Of a stretch of DNA of 64,000 bases, positions 36,001 to 49,100 are shown piece after piece (the first letter of the stretch is position 1; every line of letters starts with the position of its first letter). A program made the translations under genes and the position numbers. This DNA is from Branchiostoma floridae (Eukaryota > Chordata > Leptocardii > Amphioxiformes > Branchiostomatidae), in contig NC_049985.1 of assembly GCF_000003815.2 (NCBI RefSeq), positions 16,261,604 through 16,325,603 on the forward strand, read 5' to 3'. The notes beneath the pieces were generated by a model. It made no database searches. It saw only the letters and a program-made list of their open reading frames with translations, and had not been told where the DNA came from.

Positions 36001-39000
36001 CTTAATTTCGACGCCTTTTAAAAGTTTCCATCAGATGTCGTTATATCGTGTAAAAACAAACACCGTTTTTCATTTTTCTAGTTAAAAAGTCAGCATATTC
36101 ATGTACAGGCCCTAGGCGCCCCCCTCCCCCTTTTTCACCCCCCCCCCCCCCTTAGAACTACCATTACGGGCAACTTTAATCGATTCTGGCGGGCAGAATT
36201 TTCCAAAATCATATCTTTCTCTATGTCATTTGATTGGAGCCGACCTCTGTCGTTCACCTATCGCATATGTTCGCGATGCCGTGCATTAGTATGACTTAAA
36301 TGGGCATTAAAGCTGAAATCTTGGTGCTTTAAGCCCTAACTTAAGGAGAAACTGGGTTTACTGACTTTCGGTTCATAGCTCCTTAACGCGGCGATCTTTT
36401 TTTCTTTCGGTGGTATGTAGTAATAGCCTATTAAAAGCACTACACATCTTTGCCGCGCTTATTCCAACTGCCCGCTTCTAGCGCCGACAATAAGATCCAG
36501 TTTGTGCTTTGCACTGTGTAAGAATGCATTCTTGCACACATTTGGGGCGCATTGTGCTTCTTAAGGGGCCGTCCACGGCGAAGTAGTTAAGAGTTTGGTA
36601 TCGGACGCGTTTGATTCTGAAAGTGTGAGATCTGGTCTACTGCTCCATGTCAAAATCTGGCACATTCTTCATTTTACTTACAAGCGACGAACTTAAAACG
36701 CGACCCCCTGCTGTTTTCCTTGAGCAACCTCTGACGTCACTCCGTGACGTCAGCGATGCCAACTTTTAAAGACGGTTTTCTTACCGATGTGTAGCACCGA
36801 AACGATGGAGAGTGCACATACTTTCCCGGACAAGTTTATGGGCAGACTTTGCACCCCATTTTATCCGTTTTCAGAAAAGCGATGTCAGAAAAAAGCATGT
36901 TTTTTAATGTTTCTGTATTATAACGTAGGTTCAATATGCATCTAGGCTTGATAGCCTCAAAATACAGTGTTTTTGACCTGACTTTAAACCGCTCCTGTGG
37001 GAAAAGTAACCATCGGAAACAAACCAAATTTGGATATATGGTAGATATGAACTTTTTAAGTAATAAAAATACATATTGAGAAAAAATGTCCCTCTTAAAA
37101 GGTTCCGGGTCGGAGTTCAAATCTGACCGGAGTTGGCGGAAGGGTGGTGTAATAGGCCGGAAGTGCGCTGTTGTCTCCCTAACTTTTGCTCCCTATGGCT
37201 TGGTGATCGTTATAGCTGAGCATAGATTTGTCGTATTTTCTGAAAAGCCCGTGGGTTGTATTGTTTTTGTGCGAGGAGTAGTTGGTCGGCCAGCGAAACC
37301 ATTTTTGTATTAGTCCGCTGCAACGGTGATGCGGTTTTTTCGCCTGATGACCCAAATAGCGGCGTTTTTCATGCGATTTCGAAGAAATGACGTCATCGGA
37401 GATTGCAAAAAAGTTATCACATGGAATTTTTTTATTTTCATTTTACACAAACATGAAGAATTTAGCTTCTCTACCACGTAGGCCGTTATCCTGGGAAAAT
37501 TCGTTTTTTCCAAGCAGCTTCGATCAAAAAAGTGTTAAAAAATGATAGTTTTCGGGTCCAAAATTAAAATTTTACTACATATTCTAACCAAAATAAAGAG
37601 GCAACAGACGGTACCAATAGGTTTGTCGGAAATAGACAGTAAACGGCTTTCCGCCATATTGATTAAGTTTCGCGTCCTACGTTTACTAGCGGAACTGTAG
37701 CCCTTCGGCCTGAGGCTGCCCGCCAACCTCCGAAATCGTAAAAGAAACTCCGGTCCGATACCCTAAATGCCATGATACTAGTATCATTTGAAACTTGAAA
37801 GCATTTACCTTTATTACTTAACATATTTTTTAAAACTTGAAGTGAACAGAACAGGAAAGAGCTGATTTTTTGTCCTGCAATGCACAACACTGGAGCAAAT
37901 TTACAAAGCAGTCACTCAGTCAACTTACTCAATTACATTTTCACCGTTATATAAACACTAGGTAGCAATAGGTCATCGCACATATCTCTGCACCTAATGA
38001 TGTTTCCTGTCAACATGCATCATAGTACAAACAGCCGTATTGCCTATTCACCGCACGTTACGTGTGGTGGTGTTAGTTCTTTTTGCCTCACCAAAGAATA
38101 ACCTTCAATTTGGAGATTTTCATTTAGCCATTTCAGGGAGACCTGAGTCCAGGGGGGCAAGTAAACTGAGCTTTTCAATGCTTGGCCTATTTTACTCTTT
38201 TTTCTCTTTGTTAGAACTCAGCAAACCTGATTTGTATTGCATTTATAGCTTGTCAAAACGTTCTTTATGTGTATTTGGGCTTTTGTATTCCCTGTGGACT
38301 TTGGCACCTTCTGGCGAAAGACGTTTAATACTCTCTATAGAAACAACATGCAGACTGAACAAAGATATGCTGACATTGCTTTTTGTCAGACTAGAAGTTA
38401 CAGGAGAATTCTAAAAGGTTTTTCGTCTTTAACCAAACTCTAAGTTCCCCTGCTAGATAACAAAATTCTGAGCGCTGCATAAAAGCACCAATAGAGTACA
38501 AAATGTTAATCATTATAACCAATATGGTTTTCATATGACCCTCTTGAACGTTAGAATGTCAACTTACTAAAATGTGTACTCGGACAAATTGAGCTCTCAA
38601 AGATAAGGCCCAATGCTGTGGTTGGTCAGCAATCACCTTAAAATCATTCCCCACTTTCACTAACTACTGTTATAGTGTGGAAATCAAAATCCAGAATCTC
38701 CTTGGCACTATCAATATGGTGCATGGTTGTGCATTCTACTTGTATGTGTACATTGTCAAGAGTGAAATCATAATATTTGAACAAATTAGAAATAATTCTG
38801 AAATATGAATGCTGTTGTCAGGATCAGAACAAAAACACAAAGCACAGACCAACTCATCAACTTCCATAAGCTGTCAAAAAAAAGCTTATCAGTGTTTTTG
38901 TTCTACTTTCCTTCAAGCAAAAGTGATTAACTGAGAACCAAGGATGAGAACAACTTGTGACAAAATTTCTTTTCTTTATGATGACAAGAAAGAAGATGAA

Positions 39001-42000
39001 AGAGGTTAAAATCTTAATACTTCTCATTGACGAACAACAAAAGACAATCTGGGTACAAACTGATTTGTACATGCTGTATTTACAGGGTTCAACAACAGCA
39101 AGACTCAGCCTTCTTCACCATCATTCTCAGTATGATGACTGAGGTTAACAGGTGGGTGAGCACTTCAGATTTCCATTCATTTGTCCTTCTTTCACTTTCT
39201 TGGTCAGCTTTTTATCAAAAGGTTTTTCCAGGTGCAAAGATTGAATTTTTCATGACTCACAGTTCTTTTATCTTAATTTGTGTTTGTCAGAGTTTATCTT
39301 CTAGAATGTTTTCTACCGTTTTGATGACAGGTGTTTAAGATTAGACTTTACATGCTTTGGGATAAATTTCATTACTGTGATTTTTGGAGCAAACATTACA
39401 ATCACAATAAAGAAACAGCTGTTTTAGTCTCAGTGTTGTTGTCTTTACCAAGTCTTGCATGAAGAGGGACTCTCTATTTGTGCCGTGTCACATGAAACGA
39501 CCTGAAAAACCGAGGCTTTAACAAGAATGAAAACTAGGCAATCTCACTGTGCTTTAACACAAGAACTCACAACAGTGCTTTTTGTACCAGCTGTTTTTGT
39601 TCCCATTGTACTGAGCTGATGACATCAGAACAAGAACAACAGGGCTTATTTGTACAAACAGAACAGGTGTGTCATGTTTCCGACACAGTAGACAGGCTGT
39701 ATTACGGCTCTATTTAACTCACTGTTGGTACTGGCTGGTAACATTGTGTTAGAAATATCCTGGGATAGAGAAGGATTATTTCATTAAGTCCTAATGGACT
39801 TTCAAAGGGAGAGAGAGAGAAAATGTTCCCTGAGAAAAAGGCTAGGCTTGTGCTTATTGTACCTTTCTATAACTTTGAAACAGATTTCTGGTTTTTGAAA
39901 TTAACTCTAATTCTTTCTGTTACCCTTTTTGGTAAACATTGAATACAAGCAAAATATATCATCATTAGATATCTTTCTTAAAATTAGCTTTTTTTCTCTC
40001 TAACTTGTTCTCTTAAAAAAACTTCCATATGAATACTGTATATGGTGTATGCAAAGTTATTCACAATTGACCATTTTGATTTGTGATTCAAGAGTCTCTA
40101 TGATTCAGAAATGATATTTTGAAGCGGAATCATTTATTGTAACATTTAGCGGATGATTTAAAGTTCCACTTGTAAATAATTTTTCTAATTTTTCTCCCAC
40201 CAATCAGGGCTGGTAACGACCAGCTTCAGCAGTTGAAGAGAGTTCACCAGTGGTACAGGGGGAACAGGAAAGTCCTCAACTCACAGCCGGTAAATATGAC
40301 TTTTCTTATTTCAGATGATAAGCATAACGTACATAAGAAAAGATGTGAATACATACCTTAGTAGATGTATACCTTTAATTTAGTAGATGTTGATCAAGGA
40401 TGGTCCTTTTCCCCATCATATAGCCTATTGCATTCATATCAACTATCAACATCAACTCTCAATTCCACTAGATGCCTTTTTATTTTGACACATGAGAAAA
40501 AATTTAAAGTCATCTAAAGCAAAATGCAGCATTTAGTAATCCTGAGGTTATAATGTACACTTCAGATATCTACTAATAGGTGTTGAAGACAACAGTGAGA
40601 AAGTTTCTAGAATAATAAATTTGTGTGGTATATATTATGGCACCTGGTGGAATTTATGAGAGTTGACGTTACATGTGCAGTGTAGCACCAAACTACTTGA
40701 ATGTGTGAATGAGGTACTTAATAGCAAGGAGGTTGAAAGAGGGAACCTCCTTGTTAATTGTTGGTGTCTAAAAATAAGTATCGTTCTCATATTATCAGAA
40801 TTAGGTTATTTCTGCATTTGTGAGAAACTGTGTGGGCTTTTGTGTATTCTTGGTTCTTGAAATGTTTGCTGCACCAGACCCTACTGTAACAATGGTTACA
40901 CCAATTTTCACAGCTGCCTAAAAGGTCACAGTTAAGTGTTCTTCAGCTACTCTCGTTTAAAAGATCACAAGTTAGCAACTAGCACAGAAACATGATCATG
41001 TCAAATCAATAATTATTGAATAGTATCAAAATTCTGAAAACATGTTTAGTTATGATGTGGAACAAGGTGATGATGAATATGCAAAATGGCAGATTTACAT
41101 CAAGATTTGTCCTTTTCTTTCCCCTTTAAAATGAAGGATTAAGATAGGAAACAAATTTTATTGCATTCTTTTCTCTCTTATTACAACAATGTTGAAAGGC
41201 ATATTGTTTATACAAGTGAGTGTAACTTTTTGCAACTGGAAACAGTGACTATATTCAATAAAGCCCTCAGCAAACAGAAAGTTCAAGTTACTTATTGAAC
41301 ATTGTATTAAGTAATTCTTCCTTTGAAGTTCACCTGGATACATTTAAGAGCAATAGAAAAGCCAGAGTGCAAATAATTGAATATGAAATATTAATGACAG
41401 GACAACATATATTTGGGTTGGCATGTGCTTTCATGCCTGATCCAGATGGCGTGACACAAAAGCAGCATTTACAAGACTGTGTCAACTGTTTGTCCTGCCC
41501 TAGCAACAAATGCCTTCTTTTGTACCCACACACCTGTCTCGGGACACACCATACGCTGTTACCCCGTTCTTGCTCATTTGTTCTTGTCCAAGCCCAGAGG
41601 TAGAGTTAATAAGAGATGTAGTTCAATGCAGTGTAGATTTCATTCTTGACTGGAATTGACTACAGGGTTCATTAGAAATCTTGTAGTGAATTGTAGCCCT
41701 TAAAGGATTGTAGGTTATCACTCATTGTAGAGACTAGTTCAATGCAGTGCAGATTTCATTCTTGACTTAGAATTGACTGTGGGGTTCATTAGAAACCTTG
41801 TAGTGAATTGCAGCCCTAAGGATTGTAGGACTGGTTAATATTCATTGTAGCCCTAAGGATTGTAGGTGTCACTCATTGTAGCCCTAAGGATTGTAGGACT
41901 GGTTAACATTGATTGTAGCCCTAAGGATTGTAGGACTGGTTAACATTGATTGTAGCCCTAAGGATTGTAGGACTGGTTAACATTCATTGTAGCCCTAAGG

Positions 42001-43104
42001 ATTGTAGGACTGGTTAACATTCATTGTAGCCCTAAGGATTTAGATTGTAGCCCTAAGGTCACCAGGTTGTCATTCATTATAGCCCTAAGGATTGTAGGTT
42101 ATCATTAATTGTAGCTCTAAAGATTGTAGGTTAACATTATCATCTGATGTTTTGTTTCCACAGCATTTTGAACAGGCCTACAGAGAGCTGCAGGGAAAAC
42201 TGGTGCTGAAGTTTGTGGACCCAGAGAAGGAACAGAAACAAAAGGAAAAGGTATAAAATATTGGCCAACAAACTTACTAAGACTTGTGACATTTTTGGAG
42301 TTGCCTACAGCTCAAAATATTTGCTTGATGTCAGTTTCTTTGTGGAAGTAATGTGGAATTCCTCCCATATATTTATCATATCATAAGTCTGAATTATGTA
42401 ATCAAGCAAATTTGTCAGACTGAATTTAAAGGCCTTCACTATTAACCCACTATTACCAGAAGAGGAAAAAATCACCACAGAGGAAAGAGGAAGAACAGCA
42501 AGCTCCTCAAAGATTTTCTGAGGAAGAAATTGAGAAGGAGAAGGATGAGATCACAAGGCTTGCCGTTCCATCTCCTGTTCTAGACGGAACCGACACAGAA
42601 TCAGTACTGGTGTGTGAAACAATTACTTGTTGTTTCTTAAGTTAACAAGTCTTGGAGTTGGTTAAGCATTTTTGGTTTTAGACATGTTCGTAATTCTAAG
42701 CTTAAGAAAGAATTGTAATTGCAATTCCTATGGTGGCCTAAATAGTGTAATGTATTTGATACACCTGTTTATTGCAAAAACGACTCTTGACATTGTTTGC
42801 TTCTGTGCATTAATATTTTGTATTCATAACTGTCTTCCCTCATATGATTTTCAAAATTTAGATAGAACTCTTATGTTATAATCAACAGCTGCCTTTCTTT
42901 AGTTAGTAAATTATGTCAATTTTTTTTCTTCTTTTCTTATTCAGTAGATGAGTTTCTGTGCTAACTGTTCCTAAGTGCTAACTATACCTCTCTCCTCAGA
43001 CATACGAAGATGATGATGTACCCATAGAGGAGGATGATTTGATACCGGCTACCCCGCCTCCTGACACTGAAGAACCTTTCACTGAGGGAGGAGAGGAAGA
43101 GCAG
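33015..43104 (+). CDS. IQ-motif gene, N-terminal helical and acidic part (7 exons)
   Basis: Translation from 33032 gives MSTQIGQIKQMERDLKGL, then FVEMYNAIERHHNDVRLASL, a glutamine-rich helix (KVQQQQDSAFFTIILSMMTE) and LQQLKRVHQWYRGNRK. Exons then turn into K/E/Q-rich and acidic linker (KRKKSPQRKEEEQQ, YEDDDVPIEEDD). The pattern suggests a coiled or helical N-terminus followed by disordered linker. Introns here hold an LTR-like element (35298-37762) and a minisatellite (41640-42140). Confidence 0.82.
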
Positions 43105-46100
43105 GTAATGTTGTTTTCTACCTTTCATTGATCTATTTGAATTGCACTAACTACATGTTGAAAAAGCATTAATCTTACATAGTAGCATCTAAAATAAATA
43201 ATTCATTTAAAAATAAATGTATATCACTGCATGAAAAGGCAGATTTCCACGAGTTCCCAACATTGTGCACGATGGTGGAACCTGACGTGTTCTCACCGTG
43301 GGCACGGGTTTCCACGGACTGCCTGTTCCCGCGTGCCCCTACAATGAAAACCTGTGCGCACGATAGGGCACGCGAAGAGTCCACGCGCCCCACTGTTGTA
43401 CACTTCCCGTGTTTCACAATTATTGTTAACAATGGAGAGCTGAGAAGTGTCTGATAATTCAGTTTGGTGAATCAAAAATCCCTTAAACTCTTGCCACATT
43501 TCGGTCTGTACTTGCGGGAAAGTCAAGAATGAAACCGACGCCAACAGTACGCGAAATAAGATTTGCAACGCATTGCAATCCCCCTATAGTGACCAAAATC
43601 GTGCCGTATATACGAAACTCAACCAACTACGTTACCTAGATATACAGATTGCATGTAAGAGTTACACTATAGAAGCAAAAAAATTAGATTTCAACGGAGT
43701 GTGCCCAATGTCTTTTACTTCATATGAAATGTTTTCTATGCGACATTAAATGTATATGTGTATTGAGTTAGTTGTCATCTACGTAAAAGCTCAAAGCTAA
43801 GAAGAGCTGTTTTTCTTTTTACGTATTAATTCGTGGAATATGTACAAGACAAACATAGAGGTCGCAAATAATCACAGAAAGAACTTGTTTTATTTGTTTT
43901 GGGATAACAAATACAGTGATTTATAGTTTGCAGTAATTTGTCAGTCAAGCGGGAACGCGGGACAAAGACTACTGATCTCAAATGTATGTGATTCGTGTAT
44001 TCGAAGAAACAGCATGAATAGAACGGACAAAGCTTTAACAAATGATCAATGGCAATGTATATGTTCCCCAGCCAACTTGGAAGGAGGCTTTAAACTCGAC
44101 GCCTATCAATACATAGATTGGAAGTGTTGTTCTTTGGTCGGTCGGCGCGGCTTTGTTTATAATAACGCCGCATTATTCCGGCGCCATGTTGGATTTGCAT
44201 TATATTGACTCCTTGTTTGTCGTAAAAATCGATTCAAAATATTACAAAGCTAATAATGTTATAGAGAACTTCAATCTTCGCATATTTCACTTTTACAAAC
44301 AGTGTAGTTTTTGTTTGATATCGATAGGGAGATTGTCTGCCTGGCTTGACTTTGTCGAATATTGAGCCGATCGCGAATACGTGTGCTAGTAACATTTCTC
44401 AGATATTTCATAGCAATTGTACAGAAGCTCTACGTTGCATGAGCTAATCAAATTTCTGTTACTAATGGGAAATACGGTCCGTTCGAGGTAAACAAGCAAG
44501 TTAAAAAGCACGAAAGTTAACTACTGGCGATGGAGTGCCACAAGCTCCCCTCCCCCAATACACATGTCAGTGTTTTGTCTAAGCTTGAAAACACGGTATT
44601 CCGACGCGCGTATTCTATAGCCTCCTTTGCGATTCTCAACGTTGACTAAGGTTTGCCGGGTAAGGAAATTTGCTTTGGAAGGAGTTTGCCGTATACACAC
44701 AAATAGTATATACAACGACTTATTGTGTCTGTATTCAAAATACCCATCCGATGTAGCCAATCGCATTTCACACACGAGATGGGTGTTTGGGAATGAGGAC
44801 CAATCAGCACACGTGTCTCCATTTTCAAACCTCACAGTTGTCATTTCAGATCTTGACTCATTTCATTCAGAGTGGTTTCACGCTGCTCCGACCCCGATAG
44901 CTAAGTATTTGATCGTACGACTGACAGCGCGGTGAACTTTGTGAAAGCTTGCAAATGATTCTACGTCAAGACTGGACACTATCTCGCCATGGAATTGAAT
45001 TTTACTGCCGACGCCGTGGGACCAAATTCTGCTTTATAGAGCAACATCTAGCCTCCCGACCACCGAGGGTCGGGTTGGCCCTTTGTCGGTGCGATGTTTC
45101 TCGCCGCCCGGGCCGGGTCGGCTGACGCACCCTGTTAGCTCTTCGTCGTAGCTGCCGATTAGGTGATTTGGAGCTCCTTCGTCTCCGTGGAGGCCCTACA
45201 CGTCTCACGATGGATTGGATACCACCGTTACGAACTTGCATGTTCACGCTTAGAAAATCTGCTGCGGCTGTGTAAATGTATAGTCTCTGGACTAGCAACT
45301 TTTTGTGCAAAAGGCCAGCTGGAGGTGTACGGATGAGAGCAGGAATGCTGAAATCCAGAGACCTACGGGAGTTTTATGTCATCAACCAGCACAGTAGAGT
45401 GAACTCAAAATGTTGAGACTGCGAATAAAACCCAAAAGTACTGGTGTCGGACCGACAAACCTATGGGAGCCAAAGGATCGACAGCCAGTACATATGGAGG
45501 AACGCATCAGGAGCAGTCAACTCTCAAATAATACTTAAAACTGCAAAAACAACGAAAGTTAATTCACATCTAGACAGAATAAAACAAACACACTATAATT
45601 TATATACAGGGGAAGGGGGAAGCTGGGAGGGTAATTTTTGGGCTGGGAAGGGCCGGGGCAGTGAAAATGACGCTGCTATCAATAACAAAGGGTAATTGTG
45701 GCGCAGTCGAGGCCCGGGGAGATAATTAACCGCTAATTTATGCATCCGTCATTCTCACACAAAAGCAAACGTCGCTAGTTTCCACACGTACGCACAGGTG
45801 TACTAAGATGGCACGGTTCGCGCACACAGGTTTCCTCATAGAGGGCACGTTATGCACACGCGAGTGGTCCGTTTACTCGGATTTGCACAGGTGCCCCATA
45901 TAGGGACACGTCACGTTCGCACAGTGGGCACCCGTTGAAACCCGTGGAAACTCTGGATTTACTTGCATGTGTACACGGGTTTGCACAGCGGAAATCTGCG
46001 TTTTCGAGCAGTGTATGCTATGCCTTATTCTGAGGATGGATGCTTCACCTTCTTCCTTCTTTTATAGAATGTTGTCAAGATATAATATGCGCCCATGACA

Positions 46101-49100
46101 AATTTTCTGGCGGAAAAGTTTAATAACATGTTAGCACAACAATAAACCAGGAAATTATTTCAAAGATAGTAGGCATCCTTCAATCTTTATGTGGCTGGCA
46201 GTGTCTTTTATGGCTTTGTAGGCTGTTCCTTGCATGACAATCACGGCCGCAGTTAGGGCATTAAAGATAACACTCATTATTTTTCAGGTGAGGCCAGAAG
46301 AGCCATTACCAGCTCAGCAGGCTGTTACTCCCATCTCCCGACCCCCATCCAGCAGAACTGTCCCTTCCCCACCCCCAGCCACTCCCGTCCCCTCCCACCC
46401 TGTACCCCCAGCCTCCCCTGCCCCCTCCCACTCCCTCCCCTCTCTGTACAACCCCATGGGAGCAGGAGTACTGCATGACACACCAGCTAGAATTGTCCCC
46501 ATTCTAACTGAAGGTTAGTATTGAAACGTTTGGAGTGTTTGGGTCCTAAGTTCTATATTAACTTATCAGAAACTCAGAGCCAAACCAGTCGATTACTATT
46601 TGTGAGCCATGTTTATTCAATCTATGCTATTGTAAGAATTCCGAGGGGCGAGTAAGAACAGAAACAAACAGACATGCCGACACCCAGGATCGAACCCGGG
46701 TTGGCAGATTACAAATCAAGTACACTACCGCTGGCGCCACAAAAGCTCAGAGCTCCTTGGCAAGGATGGTAGGCGATACTTGAACCCCACTGTTACTGTC
46801 ACAATATTCATGTGTAATGAAAGAACTTTGGGGATGATATTCAATTATAATATTACAGTTCAAAGTCCTTCATGTACCAGATTGTGCATAGGGTGGCACC
46901 CATCTCAATTTCAATTGCCCTTGGGCCACACAACTTTGTGCAATCACTACAGAAGGGGGCTATAGCCCACTGGTAGTGACTTGTGTGTACAAATCTCATA
47001 CTCTTTCCCAAATGCAGAGAAAGTGTTATGTAAAATTTTGGTACGACTCAGCCAGTGACTGAGATCACAACTTATCGACTTCAAGGCACATTTAATAAAA
47101 CTGTATTCACTCTATCATGGTATCAGCACTGCACAAATGACTGAAAAGAAGTAAGAATGCCATACTTGTCAACCCTTTATTTTGAAATTACTGACTATCA
47201 TCAAAAAGTTTATTGACTGGCACGAACTAACCAAGTTGATAATAAAATCAACCAAATTGTACTTCCCCAGGGGTGAAGACCCCTGCCCCTCCCAGCCGGC
47301 CGTGCTCGGCCAGGTCGGGGGTTTCCATGGCGAGCAGGGCCAGCTCCGCCCACCTGCAGGAGTTCCAGCAGCACAAGGAGAGTCTGCAGAGGGAGCAGGA
47401 GGAGGTCGCCAAGGCCAGGTTCATCGGGAGGGGCGACTCTGCTGTAGGGGTCCCTCTGTGAAAATTCAAGCGTCTCAGACGGCGAAACGCCGTTTGCGAC
47501 AACCGTCCAAGGCGTCTTAAATTATTGGGACGCTTTGGACGGTTACGGCGGCGGACGGCATGGGACGGGCTTTTGAACGCCCGACGAAACGTCCAAGACG
47601 GTCCGAACGGCATAACAAACGCTTGGACGCGTCTAGATTGGCACTTTAGACGCGTCCGGTCGGACGTTCGGGACGTCCGAGACGGCGTCTGAAAGCGGGC
47701 AGCCGGACGCTCCCGCGCTCCGTCGGGCGGGCCCCCCGCTGGGAACAGACGTCTCTGCGGACGGACCAGACGCCGATTGCGACGTACGTAAATGACGTAA
47801 TCCAGGCTGCTGGGACGGATCGGACGCCGGTTGCGACGGGCATAAACGGCGTAATCCAGGCCGCTGGTACGGGCGGTAGCCTCCACCACGCCTTCCCACG
47901 GGGGGTACAGATCGTAAAATTCGACAGAAAATGGAATGAAAGGCCAAGACGCTGTCATCGCTATATTATTAAAGGTTAATATCTGGGCCAAACTCCTAGC
48001 AAAATATTTTTTCTTCAAGACACAGTTTTAGTTAGTCAGGCAGTACGGTAGAAACTCATAACGGGCCGGTGCATTTAATTTGGAACGTGCGTAGACGGCT
48101 GCCCGGACGCCGTTTCTGACGCCGTCCGGTCACGGCTATAATTTTATGGCCTGTTGGGCACCATTTAGCGTTGCCACATACCAAACAAACAAATATTCAG
48201 CCAGGCAGTGAATTGTAGAAGACCACCCACCACCGGGCCGTCAGGTTTGAAAGCTAAAATCAAACACAACTTGAAGACATTTCTTCGTAAATTGTTTACA
48301 CGTACTCCGCGGCGTTTAATCAACTTTGCTACATGTACGAAATTCAATCCGGCCTTCAATCGTGTCCGCGGCTTTTTGTGCCGCCGTGCCGACACGTTAC
48401 ATCAGAATGGACGAGCCCACATAACATCAAGGGTAAATACAGGACGTTTGAAATTTTCTATCGTAAATTTTAATTGCACCAGTATTCGCTAAAGACTGGA
48501 TATATAAATGTGAAATAACGTTAAATTTTCTACAAAGATCATAAGTCATTTTTTTTATTTCGAGGTAGCGAACTAAAGTCTTCCGTTTCATAAGTTCCTA
48601 ACCCCAAGTAGTTGGAAGAGCCGACTAAGATTTTGATTGGCACCGGCAAAATCGGTAGGTGCTATCTCATTATCTGTTGTCTAAATCTACATTTTAACAG
48701 CATTATCATTCTTAATAGAAACAACAGATATTTTTTACAAGTATTCTACAACGTGTTCATAATTCTTTTTATTTTGTGGCATCAAAACAAGATCCTAAAT
48801 TTTATCATTTCTTCGCGTATGTGGGGAGGGCACCCGTAACAACAAGTCGTCGGTAAACTTTGCAACAGATGAATGTACAAAAAATTAGAATAAAATGCGA
48901 AGTATTCACTTACCGGCGCCTGCAAAGTATCGACAATCAGCTAACGGAAGAACCGCTGCTTCTTTTGACGTCTGTCACATCTGTGATTTCTGCTGTCCAA
49001 GGTTTGCTGCTTCGAGTAAGTAGTATAATTTTTCCACCTTGTCGGCGCACGACAAATAATTTTTGTACATTCTTTTTAGTATAAATAACGGATACAGTCA

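Noticed and set aside
47248-48018. 256-codon minus-strand Arg-rich frame
   Set aside because: It spans antisense IQ-gene exon sequence and the GGACGC-rich transposon end. Its composition follows from the repeats.
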